Source: Periweissella fabalis
GTDB lineage: Bacteria > Bacillota > Bacilli > Lactobacillales > Lactobacillaceae
Assembly: GCF_012396505.1 (NCBI RefSeq)
Contig: NZ_JAAXPN010000003.1
Coordinates: forward strand, 62,001 to 126,000
Reading direction: 5' to 3'
DNA: 64,000 nucleotides
Below are positions 1 through 12,094 of this stretch, in pieces. A model generated the notes under the pieces. It saw nothing but the letters and a program-made list of their open reading frames with translations, made no database searches and was not told where the DNA came from. A program made the position numbers and the translations under genes. Position 1 is the stretch's first letter. Each line of letters opens with the position of its first letter.

Positions 1-270
1 TGTGTTAAGCATCCGCATTTGAACGTATGTTTTATCCGTGTTGCGACCCATTTCACCACCAAGGGCGTCAATTTCACGCACCACAATTCCCTTAGCCGGA
101 CCACCAACAGCCGGATTACATGGCATGAAAGCAACCATTTCAAGTGAGATGGTCATCAATAAAGTTTTATTTCCCATGCGGGCAGCCGCTAAAGCAGCTT
201 CAGAACCAGCATGCCCAGCTCCAACAACGATTACGTCGTATGCACCAGCTTCATATGGAACTACAGCCAT
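1..270 (-). CDS. mnmG: tRNA uridine-5-carboxymethylaminomethyl modification enzyme MnmG, N-terminal part
   Basis: Partial gene running off the left edge; only the first 90 residues are present. The start reads [20 protein letters not shown] and contains the FAD-binding Rossmann motif [10 protein letters not shown] followed by CNPAVGG, both typical of MnmG/GidA. With MnmE it makes the cmnm5 modification of the wobble uridine of certain tRNAs. It lies 24 bp downstream of mnmE on the same strand, the usual pairing, and has an AGGAGAA-like ribosome site just before the ATG. Confidence 0.95.
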   Translation of the reverse strand, partial: MAVVPYEAGAYDVIVVGAGHAGSEAALAAARMGNKTLLMTISLEMVAFMPCNPAVGGPAKGIVVREIDALGGEMGRNTDKTYVQMRMLNT

Positions 271-294
271 TTTTAATTCTCCTATTTTTAAAAG

Positions 295-1701
295 TTATTT
301 TCCTAAACAAAATTGACTAAATAATTCTGTTAATAAGTCGTCTTGGACGGAATCCCCAGTAATTTCACCAAGTTTGTCCCAGGCATTGGTCATATCGATT
401 TGGACAATATCAACCGACATCCCCATTGCAATCCCATCAATGACAGCTTGCAATGATTTAGCCGCTTGCGCTAATAACCCGATATGGCGGGCATTAGTAA
501 CCATCACTGTAGTTTGGTTATTTTCAATTCCTTCATCAAAGAACAAGTGAGCAATTTTTTCTTCTAATTTGTCCATGTTGTCATTACGTAAAACTGATAC
601 AGCAATCATTTCATCAGCGGCAACTAAACTAGCTAACTCCGCTTGGTTAATATTTTGTTCAAGGTCGGTTTTATTTAAAATAACAATCCGTTTTTTATCG
701 TTAGTAATTTCAATTAATTGGCGATCTTCATCAGTTAATGGTTGATTAGTATTTAACACTAACATTACCAAATCAGCTTTCGTAATCGCGGCCCGTGAAC
801 GTTCAACCCCGATTTTTTCAACCACGTCTTCGGTATCGCGAATCCCAGCAGTATCAATTAATTTCAACGGCACGCCACGCACATTGACATACTCTTCAAT
901 CACATCCCGCGTGGTCCCAGCAATATCAGTGACAATTGCTTTATCTTCATGTAATAAGTGGTTCAAAACTGAACTTTTACCAACATTAGGCCGACCGATA
1001 ATCGCCGTTGCAAGCCCTTCACGTAAAACTTTACCTTGTTTAGCCGTCCGTAATAATTGTTCAACGTAGGCCTTAACATTTTCAGCCTGTTCTAACAATA
1101 ACTTGGTTGTCATCTCTTCAACCGCATCATATTCAGGATAGTCGATATTAACTTCCACGACCGCTAAAGTATCAACTATGTCTTTACGAATTTTACGAAT
1201 TAACGTTGATAAATTACCATCGAGTTGATTTAAGGCTACTTGCATTGAGCGATCCGTTTTAGCCCGAATTAAATCCATCACGGCTTCGGCTTGTGATAAA
1301 TCAATCCGACCACTTAAAAAGGCCCGCTTCGTAAATTCGCCCGGTTCGGCAATTCGGGCCCCATTAGCAAGTAATAATTGCAAGATTTTGTTAGTTGCCA
1401 CAATTCCACCGTGCGCGTTAATTTCGATAACATCTTCTCGCGTAAAGGTTTTAGGCGCCAACATTACGGACACCATCACTTCATCAATTTCTTGATTATC
1501 GTGATCAGGGTCAATAATGTGACCGTAGTTAATCGTGTGACTGGCAACTTTGGTTAAGTTTTTACCTTTAAAGACGCGGTTGGCAATCACAACGGCCTCT
1601 TCTCCACTCAAACGAATAATTGAAATTGCCCCTTCACCAGGTGGCGTACTAATTGCGGCAATCGTGTCAAATTCTGTTAATGCATCTCCTGCGTTAGCCA
1701 T
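295..1701 (-). CDS. mnmE: tRNA modification GTPase MnmE
   Basis: A 468-residue GTPase that works with MnmG in wobble-uridine modification. The N-terminal folate-binding domain is followed by a helical domain and an inserted G domain with GRPNVGKSS (P loop), DTAGIR and NKTDL. The C-terminus FCLGK matches the family's essential C-(I/L)-GK tail with its Cys. The start at 1701 ([11 protein letters not shown]) is preceded by AGAAAGGA. A longer in-frame start at 1749 would run through a strong terminator-like hairpin and is rejected. Immediately upstream lies the structured element at 1717-2030, so expression may depend on read-through of, or a promoter after, that hairpin. Confidence 0.96.
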   Translation of the reverse strand: MANAGDALTEFDTIAAISTPPGEGAISIIRLSGEEAVVIANRVFKGKNLTKVASHTINYGHIIDPDHDNQEIDEVMVSVMLAPKTFTREDVIEINAHGGIVATNKILQLLLANGARIAEPGEFTKRAFLSGRIDLSQAEAVMDLIRAKTDRSMQVALNQLDGNLSTLIRKIRKDIVDTLAVVEVNIDYPEYDAVEEMTTKLLLEQAENVKAYVEQLLRTAKQGKVLREGLATAIIGRPNVGKSSVLNHLLHEDKAIVTDIAGTTRDVIEEYVNVRGVPLKLIDTAGIRDTEDVVEKIGVERSRAAITKADLVMLVLNTNQPLTDEDRQLIEITNDKKRIVILNKTDLEQNINQAELASLVAADEMIAVSVLRNDNMDKLEEKIAHLFFDEGIENNQTTVMVTNARHIGLLAQAAKSLQAVIDGIAMGMSVDIVQIDMTNAWDKLGEITGDSVQDDLLTELFSQFCLGK

Positions 1702-1716
1702 GATATTTCCTTTCTG

Positions 1717-2030
1717 GGTACTAAAAAAGTGCCTACACCACCCCATCATTTGGGTGGCGAAGCACTTTCACTACTTCGGTGATATAGAGTGCGACAACCT
1801 ACGGGAAAAGTCGAGTCCTAACGCGACAACCCGCCTAATGCGGTCTAGGCATTAAAGGGCTTGTGAGTTAGACGGAGACTTTTGTAGGTTGGAGCACATT
1901 TTAAGAGTGCGACAAGGGCCGGTTAAGATCCGTAGCATACTAGGCAGAACCGTTGACTCGGTTTATGAGTCAGTCGGTTGTGACGTATATGTTTAGGAAC
2001 TTGGCCTTTAGAGCACGTTTTTTATTGTAT
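1717..2030 (-). ncRNA. putative structured RNA or leader upstream of mnmE
   Basis: No gene is present between mnmE and khpB, but almost the whole spacer folds. Read on the minus strand it forms three tandem hairpins, each opening with GTGCT and closing with GCACT. The outer arms pair at 2003-2016 with 1907-1920, at 1884-1897 with 1787-1802, and at 1748-1766 with 1727-1744. The first two are long rods with further nested stems (for example CCTAATGC at 1835-1842 with GCATTA at 1849-1854). The last hairpin is followed by six T, so it looks like an intrinsic terminator ending about 20 nt before the mnmE ATG. The plus strand also has T6 after the right-hand hairpin, so strand is inferred mainly from the neighbouring genes. 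I do not recognise it as a known RNA family. Confidence 0.55.
1723..1767 (-). terminator. terminator-like hairpin before mnmE
   Basis: On the minus strand AGTGC-ttcg-CCACCC pairs with GGGTGG-tgtag-GCACT, directly followed by TTTTTT. It either ends the upstream structured RNA or acts as an attenuator for mnmE, whose Shine-Dalgarno lies only a few bases further on. Confidence 0.7.
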
Positions 2031-2157
2031 ATAATATTCAACAGTCTACGTCACTACTCAAGCACTACTTAAAAAAGCGTCTTGAATAACTGACAACAGA
2101 TTTATTCTAATCAGTCAAGTAACATATGTCAACCAATCAAATTATTTTATTTCTAAC

Positions 2158-2943
2158 CTAAGCATCAAGACGAGCAGTTGCTTCCGGTGTCAATTCAATT
2201 TTAACGCAACGAAATGGTTCTTTCCCAATGGAAGTCGTTAAAATATCTGGATCGTCTGCTAGTGCACTATGAATTACCTTACGTTCAAAAGCTGGCATTG
2301 GTTCCAATGTTTCGCTTTGACCAAGGCTAACTACTTTATCAGCTAAGCGATAAGCAAGGCGTTCAAGTTTTTCAGTGCGTTCTTCACGATAATTTCCAAC
2401 ATTTAGCATTACTTGCGGGTGATTAATGCCAGCTTCACTCAAGTAAGCCGTTGCTAGCGTTTGCATTGCATTTAATGTCCGTCCATACTTGCCGATTAAT
2501 AAGCCTTCGGTTGTTGTTTCAAATTGAATATTCAAGGTGTTTTGGCCCCAAGTAGCGTTAAGGTCACCTTCAATACCTAAAGCTCCCAGGATGGTCACTA
2601 AATAATCAATCACATCATCAGTTGCTTTTTCCCAGCGTTCACGATTTTTAGCTTGACGCTCCAATAATTCTTGGGCTTCAATATCAGCTTGTGAATCTAC
2701 TGTTTTACCAACACTTGGTTCATCCATTGTTGGCTTTGATTGTGTCGCAACTTGCATTGATTGCATCATCTGATTTTGCTCTTTGATGATAATTTCAACT
2801 TCTGCCGATACATGGTATAGCCCAAAAAACTTAGCTTGTCCTGCATTGATTACATAAATTTCAACCTCATTACGGTTAACACCTAGAATTTTTAATCCTC
2901 GATTAGTTGCTTCTTCTATTGTTTTTCCTTTAAATCGTGCCAT
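2158..2943 (-). CDS. khpB: RNA-binding protein KhpB (Jag/EloR)
   Basis: A 261-residue RNA-binding protein. The order is Jag-N domain (residues 1-50, MARFKGKTIEEAT), an acidic/Gln-rich linker, a KH domain with the GxxG loop as GKYG, and a C-terminal R3H domain with the RxxxH core in AFERKVIHSAL. In Firmicutes KhpB pairs with KhpA and influences cell-wall synthesis and division through RNA binding. The ATG at 2943 is preferred; the GTG four codons upstream has no ribosome site. It is usually transcribed with yidC, but here ndk is inserted between them. Confidence 0.93.
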   Translation of the reverse strand: MARFKGKTIEEATNRGLKILGVNRNEVEIYVINAGQAKFFGLYHVSAEVEIIIKEQNQMMQSMQVATQSKPTMDEPSVGKTVDSQADIEAQELLERQAKNRERWEKATDDVIDYLVTILGALGIEGDLNATWGQNTLNIQFETTTEGLLIGKYGRTLNAMQTLATAYLSEAGINHPQVMLNVGNYREERTEKLERLAYRLADKVVSLGQSETLEPMPAFERKVIHSALADDPDILTTSIGKEPFRCVKIELTPEATARLDA

Positions 2944-3049
2944 TTTATTTCCCACTTATTATATTCTAAATCCTAATTATACCCAAAATTTGCCTATTTG
3001 TACGTGTTAAATCAATAAATATTACAAATAATTCATATATATTACGCAA

Positions 3050-3085
3050 AAAAAGGTAGAAGACTATAAATCTTTCTACCTTTTT
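3050..3085 (-). terminator. terminator of ndk
   Basis: Hairpin with AAAAAGGTAGAA pairing with TTCTACCTTTTT across a short loop, with A and T tracts on both sides. It lies 40 bp past the ndk stop codon and could work in both directions. Confidence 0.75.
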
Positions 3086-3123
3086 ACTATTTTATGAACT
3101 TTACTAACTAGCAAACGTCTTTT

Positions 3124-3540
3124 TTAATTAAACCAAATTCCAATCTCACGTTCAGCATGTTCGACACTATCAGAACTATGCACGACATTACGCATAACTC
3201 CATCAGACCACTGCCGGCCAAAATCACCGCGAATAGTTCCAAAATCAGCTTCCAATACATTAGTTTGACCAGCCATCCGTCGAAAAACATCTACTACACT
3301 AATTCCACTTGCAATAATTGCTACAATTGGTCCTTCTTGCATGTATTTAACCATTTCAGGATAGAATGGTTTATCAATTTTATCTTGATAATGCTGATCC
3401 AATTGTGCGCGGGTTGCGTATGTTACCTTAAGTGCTTCAATCTGATAGCCTTTACGTTCCAAACGAGTGATTACTTCGCCAATATGCCCTTGGCTAACAC
3501 CATCTGGCTTAACTAAAATTAACGTCCGTTCTTGACCCAT
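3124..3540 (-). CDS. ndk: nucleoside-diphosphate kinase
   Basis: A 138-residue enzyme that transfers the gamma phosphate of ATP to nucleoside diphosphates. TLILVKPDGV at the N-terminus, the RRMAGQTN segment and the phosphorylated His in MRNVVHSSDS are diagnostic, and the length fits the family (about 140). An ATG seven codons upstream (3561) is in frame; neither has a strong ribosome site, and the start given (MGQERTLIL) matches the usual family N-terminus. Its place between khpB and yidC is not the common arrangement and it has its own terminator. Confidence 0.93.
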   Translation of the reverse strand: MGQERTLILVKPDGVSQGHIGEVITRLERKGYQIEALKVTYATRAQLDQHYQDKIDKPFYPEMVKYMQEGPIVAIIASGISVVDVFRRMAGQTNVLEADFGTIRGDFGRQWSDGVMRNVVHSSDSVEHAEREIGIWFN

Positions 3541-3768
3541 AATTAAATCCATCGCTTTCATGATTTATAAGTACGTTATTATTAATAACTATATTAACTA
3601 TTCTATCTGATTTTGTTTTATTTTTCACATTTTTGGCATAAACCAATATTATTTTGCTTATATCTTGATTTAAATAAATTTTATGGTTTTTGTTCACTTA
3701 TTCACGTATTTTCAGGAAATATTTTGATTTACTCATAATTATTTCCCGAAAATGGTTTTATCCAATAA

Positions 3769-3801
3769 AAAAGTGTCAAGATTCATCATCTTGACACTTA
3801 A
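3769..3801 (-). terminator. terminator of yidC
   Basis: A perfect stem (AAGTGTCAAGAT with ATCTTGACACTT) closes over a four to five base loop and is followed on the minus strand by TTTTTTATT. It sits seven bases past the yidC stop codon. Confidence 0.88.
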
Positions 3802-3807
3802 TGTTAC

Positions 3808-4653
3808 TTACTTCTTTTTAAGCGCATTTCGGCGTGCTTTTTCAAGCTTCCGTTGGCGTGCTTTTTCAGCCGCTTTCTTTTCAGCGCGTGCTGCATTAAT
3901 CTTAAATGGATTTTGGATAAACCAAGTTTGCACCATTTGGAAGGCGTTTGAAGCCACCCAATAAAGTGATAATGCTGATGGCAATGATAAAGCAGTAATA
4001 AAAATAATTACCGGCATCATAAATGTCATCGATTTAGTAATCCCTGTTTGCTCTGGCGCTGAAGCCATTGCTAACCACGAACTACCAAATGTAAAGATTG
4101 CTGCTAAGATTGGTAATACCAAAAATGGATCTTGGTGACCAAGTTGAAGCCACAAGAAGTGACCAGTGCGCAATTCTTGTGTTCGGAAAATCGCTTGGTA
4201 CAAAGCAATCAAGATTGGCATTTGTACTAACAATGGCAACAAGCTTGCAAATGGGTTAACCCCTGCTTCTTTGTATAATTCTTGTGATTCACGTTGCATT
4301 GCAAGCCGTGATTCATTATCACGACCTGGATATTTTGCTTGCAAGGCTTTAATTTGAGGTTGTAAATCTTGCATTTTCAACATTGATTTTGATTGATAAA
4401 TCATCAATGGCAAAATAATAATCCGAATAATTAACGTGAACGCAATAATCCCAAACGCATAATTGTTTCCCAAAAAGTGAGATAAACCAATTAACGCACG
4501 GGAGAAGTTCAAGATAATGCCACCATCCCAGATACCAGTTGAATGTTCTGTGATTGGCTTATTACTGCAGGCAGCTAAAAAGACTGTTAACCCTGCCACC
4601 ATAGCCACAATTAAGCCAAGCTTTTTTTGTGACCGTTTCTTTGCTGTGTGCAT
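3808..4653 (-). CDS. yidC: membrane protein insertase YidC (OxaA1 type lipoprotein)
   Basis: A 281-residue insertase for membrane proteins. It has a lipoprotein signal with lipobox LAAC at residues 26-29, then five predicted membrane segments. The conserved Arg-bearing first segment is in FGIIAFTLIIRIIILP, and a Lys/Arg-rich cytosolic tail (ending ARRNALKKK) is the kind that contacts the ribosome. The ATG is preceded by AGGAGAG. It lies 35 bp downstream of rnpA in the conserved rpmH-rnpA-yidC order. Confidence 0.95.
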   Translation of the reverse strand: MHTAKKRSQKKLGLIVAMVAGLTVFLAACSNKPITEHSTGIWDGGIILNFSRALIGLSHFLGNNYAFGIIAFTLIIRIIILPLMIYQSKSMLKMQDLQPQIKALQAKYPGRDNESRLAMQRESQELYKEAGVNPFASLLPLLVQMPILIALYQAIFRTQELRTGHFLWLQLGHQDPFLVLPILAAIFTFGSSWLAMASAPEQTGITKSMTFMMPVIIFITALSLPSALSLYWVASNAFQMVQTWFIQNPFKINAARAEKKAAEKARQRKLEKARRNALKKK

Positions 4654-4688
4654 AAATTCTCTCCTACATACTTGAGATTTACGAATAA

Positions 4689-5039
4689 TTACTTATTTGA
4701 AGTTGGCAAAAGCGTTGCTAATTGTAGGGCATGAACTAAATTTTCACGAATTTCAGCCATTGGTCGTCCATTAGCAGCTGGACGTGCAATCACAAGAAAG
4801 TCGTAATTAGGAGCAATCTGTGCTTTATATTCCAATAACGTTTGCCGGATACGACGCTTCACATATACTCGATCGTGAGCTTTTCCAACCTTTTTTCCCA
4901 CTGAAATTCCCACTCGAAAGTGCTTAGCGGCCGGCTGCTCCATCTTGTATAGGATAAACATACGATTAGCAACTGAATGTTTGCGATCAAATACTTTTTG
5001 AAATTCCGCTTCTTTTTTTACGCGATATGACTTCCGCAT
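4689..5039 (-). CDS. rnpA: ribonuclease P protein component
   Basis: A 116-residue basic protein, the protein subunit of RNase P, which removes tRNA 5' leaders. [17 protein letters not shown] and the later [11 protein letters not shown] are family features, and length and position after rpmH agree. Odd point: the RNR motif, usually K-A-x-x-RN-x-x-KR, here reads [13 protein letters not shown], with Val in place of the usual Asn. Confidence 0.95.
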   Translation of the reverse strand: MRKSYRVKKEAEFQKVFDRKHSVANRMFILYKMEQPAAKHFRVGISVGKKVGKAHDRVYVKRRIRQTLLEYKAQIAPNYDFLVIARPAANGRPMAEIRENLVHALQLATLLPTSNK

Positions 5040-5069
5040 TTTTTCCCTCTCAATCCTGGAATAAGCGAT

Positions 5070-5096
5070 AAAAAAAAGTCACTGTGACCAGTGACC
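5070..5096 (-). terminator. terminator/attenuator between rpmH and rnpA
   Basis: GTCACTG pairs with CAGTGAC over a TGAC loop, followed on the minus strand by eight T. It lies directly after rpmH and before the rnpA ribosome site, so it probably lets most transcripts end after L34 and a fraction read on into rnpA-yidC. Confidence 0.82.
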
Positions 5097-5099
5097 TTC

Positions 5100-5234
5100 T
5101 TATGCAGATAACACCTTGCGGCCTTTTTGGCGACGACGTGCTAATACTTTACGTCCGTTTGAAGTGCTCATGCGCTTACGGAATCCGTGGACACGTTCAC
5201 GGTGACGTTTCTTTGGTTGGTATGTGCGTTTCAT
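5100..5234 (-). CDS. rpmH: 50S ribosomal protein L34
   Basis: A 44-residue, very basic ribosomal protein starting [19 protein letters not shown] and ending RKVLSA, the standard L34 pattern and length. GGAGGTG lies at good spacing upstream of the ATG at 5234. It faces dnaA across the origin. Confidence 0.98.
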   Translation of the reverse strand: MKRTYQPKKRHRERVHGFRKRMSTSNGRKVLARRRQKGRKVLSA

Positions 5235-5329
5235 TGAGAAGACACCTCCATTCTTTTCTATATATTTACATCGAAATTGTAACATCTCTTTGCATTTCCG
5301 TAATATCATAGCACAAAAGTAATTAATTG

Positions 5330-5720
5330 TGAACTAAAAAAATCGGAATATTTTTTTTAATTACCATAGATTATCCCCAATCTGACAGTCCGTTGTCAAC
5401 AGGCCTGTGAATTATCTTTTTTTCTATACTTAGTTTTACAAGATTTCTACACAAGTTATCCCAAAATCCACAGCCTGTGAATAGTTATTAACATTCACCT
5501 GTGGATAAAGTGGATAACTATTTTAAAGCTTGGCGTGTCTGCTTTTTTAAGCCACAAAAACTGGTGGATAACTATTAAATTTTGAGTTTTCCACTGTTTT
5601 ATCCACATATTTGTGGGAAAGTAACACACAGTGGTGTGGATTTTTTTATTTTTTTGTCCACACCTGTGGATAACACTGGAAAAATTTTTTATTTATGCTA
5701 TTCTAGATTAAGTTAAATTT
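5330..5720. other. oriC: chromosomal replication origin, upstream part (oriC)
   Basis: AT-rich spacer between the divergent rpmH and dnaA genes. It holds DnaA boxes TGTGGATAA/TTATCCACA at 5500-5508, 5599-5607 and 5665-5673, and one-mismatch boxes at 5509-5517 and 5563-5571. Further imperfect TTATCC/GGATAA copies lie near 5370 and 5455. The last box is followed by an A/T-only stretch (about 5680-5700), a candidate unwinding element. A second box group follows dnaA, giving the bipartite layout known from Bacillus. Confidence 0.9.
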
Positions 5721-5747
5721 ATGATTGAGAAGAGGAACCACAATAAT

Positions 5748-7100
5748 ATGGTTGAACGGAACGCATTATGGTCGGCAATTGCTGACCGCTTCAGAAACAA
5801 ACTGGAGCGTCCATCATATGACAATTTCATCCAGCCAGCTCGTCTAGCACAATTTGATGCCAGCAAACATACGGCTGTGATTGAAGTTCCAAATGAATTA
5901 TCACGTGATCGGTGGCTAAAAACCTATGCAAAGGAATTTACCACCTTTGCATTTGAAACTAATCAAATGCTACTTGCAAATATTGAAGTACGCGTCGTGG
6001 AGCCAGTTGTTGACTTAATTGAAGAAATTGAAAAAAATGATAATCCTGATTTACAACGTCAAGCCGTGCTAAAGCATGGAAATAACTTAGATCCAAAGTA
6101 TATTTTTGACACGTTTGTTGTTGGGGCTACAAACCAATTAGCATATGGGGCCGCTTTAGCTGTCTCAGAAGGTTCTTTGGAATATAACCCATTGTTACTT
6201 TATGGTGGGGTTGGTCTTGGAAAAACTCACTTAATGCAGGCTACTGGTAATAACGCATTATTAAACGATCCAAACCAAAAGGTACTTTATGTAACATCCG
6301 AACAGTTTACCAATGACTTTATTAGCGCTGTGCGAAATGGAACTACCGAAAAATTACGCGAAGAATATCGCAATGCCGACTTATTATTAGTCGATGATGT
6401 CCAATTCTTATCTGGTAAAGAATCAACCCAACAAGAATTTTTTCACACCTTTAATGATATTTTGGGACATAGTGGTCGGATTGTAATGACCTCAGACCGC
6501 TTGCCAAAAGACATTCCCGATTTAGAAGATCGCTTAGTATCTCGATTCCAGTGGGGATTATCAGTTGATATCAATAAACCAGACTTTGAAACTAGAATTG
6601 CTATTTTGTTAGAAATGTCTGAAAAAGAAAATATTGAAGTTGATCGTAATGTGATTGAATTTATTGCTAAACAAGTCGACAGTAATGTCCGTGAACTTGA
6701 AGGCGTATTTAAACGTGTTGCTGTAATATCTAAATTTGATAGCGGTGTTAAAGCAACCATTGATGATGCTACTAAGATTTTAGCGGAACTTGATATCGCA
6801 CAAAAATCAGAAGTTACAATTGGCTTTATCCAAGAAACTGTGGCTAAATTCTTTAATATATCAGTTGCTGATTTAAAGGGGAAAAAACGGAACAAAGAAA
6901 TCGTTATTCCTAGACAGATTGCCATGTACTTATCACGTGAATTGACTGATAATTCATTACCTAATATTGGCCGTGAATTTGGTGGTAAGGATCATACAAC
7001 AGTGATGCACGCAACTGAAAAGATTTCAAATAATTTAGAAAAAAATAGTCCCTTGCAAAAAAATATCGCCATATTAAAAAAACAAATTAGTGGCGAATAA
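5748..7100 (+). CDS. dnaA: chromosomal replication initiator protein DnaA
   Basis: A 450-residue AAA+ initiator that binds the 9-mer boxes flanking the gene and opens the origin. Domain I is at residues 1-90 and a short linker follows. The ATPase has Walker A GGVGLGKTH and Walker B LLVDDVQF. The C-terminal DNA-binding domain carries the signature IGREFGGKDHTTVMHA. The ATG at 5748 (MVERNALW) follows AGAAGAGGA; an in-frame ATG nine codons upstream lacks a ribosome site. Boxes on both sides imply autoregulation by DnaA. Confidence 0.97.
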   Translation: MVERNALWSAIADRFRNKLERPSYDNFIQPARLAQFDASKHTAVIEVPNELSRDRWLKTYAKEFTTFAFETNQMLLANIEVRVVEPVVDLIEEIEKNDNPDLQRQAVLKHGNNLDPKYIFDTFVVGATNQLAYGAALAVSEGSLEYNPLLLYGGVGLGKTHLMQATGNNALLNDPNQKVLYVTSEQFTNDFISAVRNGTTEKLREEYRNADLLLVDDVQFLSGKESTQQEFFHTFNDILGHSGRIVMTSDRLPKDIPDLEDRLVSRFQWGLSVDINKPDFETRIAILLEMSEKENIEVDRNVIEFIAKQVDSNVRELEGVFKRVAVISKFDSGVKATIDDATKILAELDIAQKSEVTIGFIQETVAKFFNISVADLKGKKRNKEIVIPRQIAMYLSRELTDNSLPNIGREFGGKDHTTVMHATEKISNNLEKNSPLQKNIAILKKQISGE

Positions 7101-7102
7101 GT

Positions 7103-7284
7103 TATTCACTTGTGGATAAGTTATTAATAATTAACATAATATCCACACATGAATACACAGGTATGTTTCTTGACATAGCTGGTTTCGTATTAGTTTTCCA
7201 CAGTATCCACAATACCTATTACTACTACGAACTTTTTATATATAATATCTATATACTTAAACACTCAGATTGGAGCTCGAACTC
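7103..7284. promoter_or_regulatory. DnaA-box group between dnaA and dnaN
   Basis: Spacer with a perfect DnaA box at 7111-7119 (TGTGGATAA) and near matches at 7139-7147 (ATATCCACA) and 7203-7211 (GTATCCACA), plus an AT-only stretch before dnaN. It likely forms the second half of oriC and may carry the dnaN promoter; TATAAT lies near 7248. Confidence 0.7.
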
Positions 7285-8415
7285 ATGAAATTTACTGTCA
7301 ATCGTGCAGCCTTTATCAAGGAACTTAACGATGTGTCACGCGCCATTGCATCACGAACAACAATTCCTGTTTTGACAGGTTTAAAATTAGTTGTTGATCA
7401 AGATGGAATTACTTTAACAGGTAGTGATTCAGATATTTCAATTGAAACTACTTTAAGTATTGCTGATGAAGCTGCTGCTTTAAATATTGAACAGCCAGGT
7501 TCAATTGTTTTACCAGCACGTTTCTTTATTGACATTGTTAAACAATTACCAGCACAAGCAATGACTTTAGAAATGACTACTGGATTTCAAACTAAAATTA
7601 CATCTGGTTCAGCATCATTTACAATTAACGGTTTAGATGCCAATTCATATCCTAATTTGCCAGAAATTGAAGCCACTAATTCCGTAACTTTAAGTGCGGA
7701 TACTTTACGTGAAATAATTTCTCAAACTGTAATTGCCGTTTCAAATCAAGAAAGTCGCCCAATTTTAACAGGAGTTCACTTTAGCTTAAGTGAAAACCAG
7801 TTTTTAGCAGTTGCAACTGATTCTCACCGACTTGCACAACGTAAAGTTGCCTTAGAGGATACATTAGCTGCAAGTGCTGACGTGATAATTCCTGGTAAGT
7901 CACTTAATGAATTGGCTAAAATGCTTGAAAATGTTGAAACAGTTGAAATGCGAATTGCTGAAAATCAAGTATTGTTTATCTTGGGTAAAACATTGTTCTA
8001 CTCACGCTTACTTGAAGGTAATTACCCTGATACAACTCGTTTAATCCCTAAGGAAAGTGATACAACCGTTACTTTTAACGCTACGGAATTACTTTCAGCC
8101 ATTAACCGGGCATCATTACTTTCACATGAATCACGCAACAATGTGGTTAAATTAGAAATTGATCCAAGTGGGGCCAAAATTACTGGTAACTCACCTGATG
8201 TTGGGCAAGTTGAAGAAGCTTTAAACGTGAAAGTACAAGCTGGTAACGAATTGGCAATTTCATTTAACCCTGATTACATGAAGGATGCTTTGCGTTCATT
8301 TGGTAATATCGATATTGAAGTTAGCTTCACAACTGCTTTACGACCATTTACCTTGATTCCAGTTGAAAATGGCGAAAGCTTTATTCAATTAATCACGCCA
8401 GTACGGACATTTTAA
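7285..8415 (+). CDS. dnaN: DNA polymerase III subunit beta (sliding clamp)
   Basis: A 376-residue clamp that rings DNA and tethers the polymerase; three repeated clamp domains are expected from length and homology. It starts MKFTVNRAAFIKELNDVSRA and ends in the typical QLITPVRTF. The ATG at 7285 has GGAG nine bases upstream; an in-frame TTG five codons earlier overlaps that ribosome site and is rejected. The stop codon lies within the palindrome at 8412-8483. Confidence 0.97.
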   Translation: MKFTVNRAAFIKELNDVSRAIASRTTIPVLTGLKLVVDQDGITLTGSDSDISIETTLSIADEAAALNIEQPGSIVLPARFFIDIVKQLPAQAMTLEMTTGFQTKITSGSASFTINGLDANSYPNLPEIEATNSVTLSADTLREIISQTVIAVSNQESRPILTGVHFSLSENQFLAVATDSHRLAQRKVALEDTLAASADVIIPGKSLNELAKMLENVETVEMRIAENQVLFILGKTLFYSRLLEGNYPDTTRLIPKESDTTVTFNATELLSAINRASLLSHESRNNVVKLEIDPSGAKITGNSPDVGQVEEALNVKVQAGNELAISFNPDYMKDALRSFGNIDIEVSFTTALRPFTLIPVENGESFIQLITPVRTF

Positions 8416-8483
8416 AAAAGTCTAAAAATCGCCAATACTTATCCACATGTGGATAAGTATTGGCGATTTTTAGACTTTTTTAA
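8412..8483. terminator. 72-bp perfect palindrome: dnaN terminator with two DnaA boxes at its centre
   Basis: Two 36-bp arms are exact inverted copies with no loop. The left arm begins at the dnaN stop codon. The centre is TTATCCACA|TGTGGATAA (8439-8456), two perfect DnaA boxes back to back. As RNA it would be a hairpin followed by TTTTTT, so it can terminate transcription on either strand. The boxes suggest DnaA also binds here. Confidence 0.9.
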
Positions 8484-8636
8484 TAATTTAAATTCTTGGT
8501 AATTAAAGTATTTCCAACTTGCCTAAAAAATAGCTAAATGGCGTTTTAAGCTAAAATGAGCTAATTTTTACGAAATATAATAAATCTATCTAAGACTATT
8601 CTTTTTTGTTCAAACCGTTTTAAAACGCTAATTGAA

Positions 8637-8665
8637 TTGTTTTAATCGCACAAAAACGGTATAAT
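8637..8665 (+). promoter_or_regulatory. promoter of yaaA-recF-gyrB(-gyrA)
   Basis: TTGTTT and TATAAT are separated by 17 bp and lie about 95 bp before yaaA. The spacer 8484-8758 shows no coding sequence. Confidence 0.6.
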
Positions 8666-8758
8666 TAGCTAGTATATTAGTGTCGAGTCGAGTTATTAGT
8701 TACTCATTTAGAGAAGTTAATCAAAAACTTGGCTGCAAGAGAAAATAGGACGGTTTAA

Positions 8759-8977
8759 ATGGCAACAGAAGTATTGATAAACACAGAATACATAACCCTT
8801 GGACAAATGTTGAAGATTGAAAACGTGATTAGCTCTGGTGGCCAAGCTAAATGGTTTTTATACGAAGTTGAAGTGCTTGTTAATGGTGAGCATGATGAAC
8901 GTCGCGGGCGTAAATTATATCCTGACGATGTTGTATCAATTCCAGACTTTGGCGACTTTGTCATTCGTGCTAAATAA
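8759..8977 (+). CDS. yaaA: S4-domain protein YaaA
   Basis: A 72-residue S4-like RNA-binding protein: [22 protein letters not shown], then [19 protein letters not shown], the pattern of the family found between dnaN and recF in Firmicutes. Its exact role is not known. AGGACGG precedes the ATG, and recF starts eight bases after the stop. Confidence 0.93.
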   Translation: MATEVLINTEYITLGQMLKIENVISSGGQAKWFLYEVEVLVNGEHDERRGRKLYPDDVVSIPDFGDFVIRAK

Positions 8978-8985
8978 AAGAATTC

Positions 8986-12094
<3,109 letters not shown>

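Noticed and set aside
1702-1749. Upstream in-frame start for mnmE giving a 484-residue protein
   Set aside because: It reads through a terminator-like hairpin and has no ribosome site; the ATG at 1701 has AGAAAGGA and the usual family N-terminus.
1550-1855. Plus-strand open frame across the mnmE 5' end and the structured element
   Set aside because: It is antisense to mnmE and lies on the arms of the hairpins; no ribosome site or recognisable protein.
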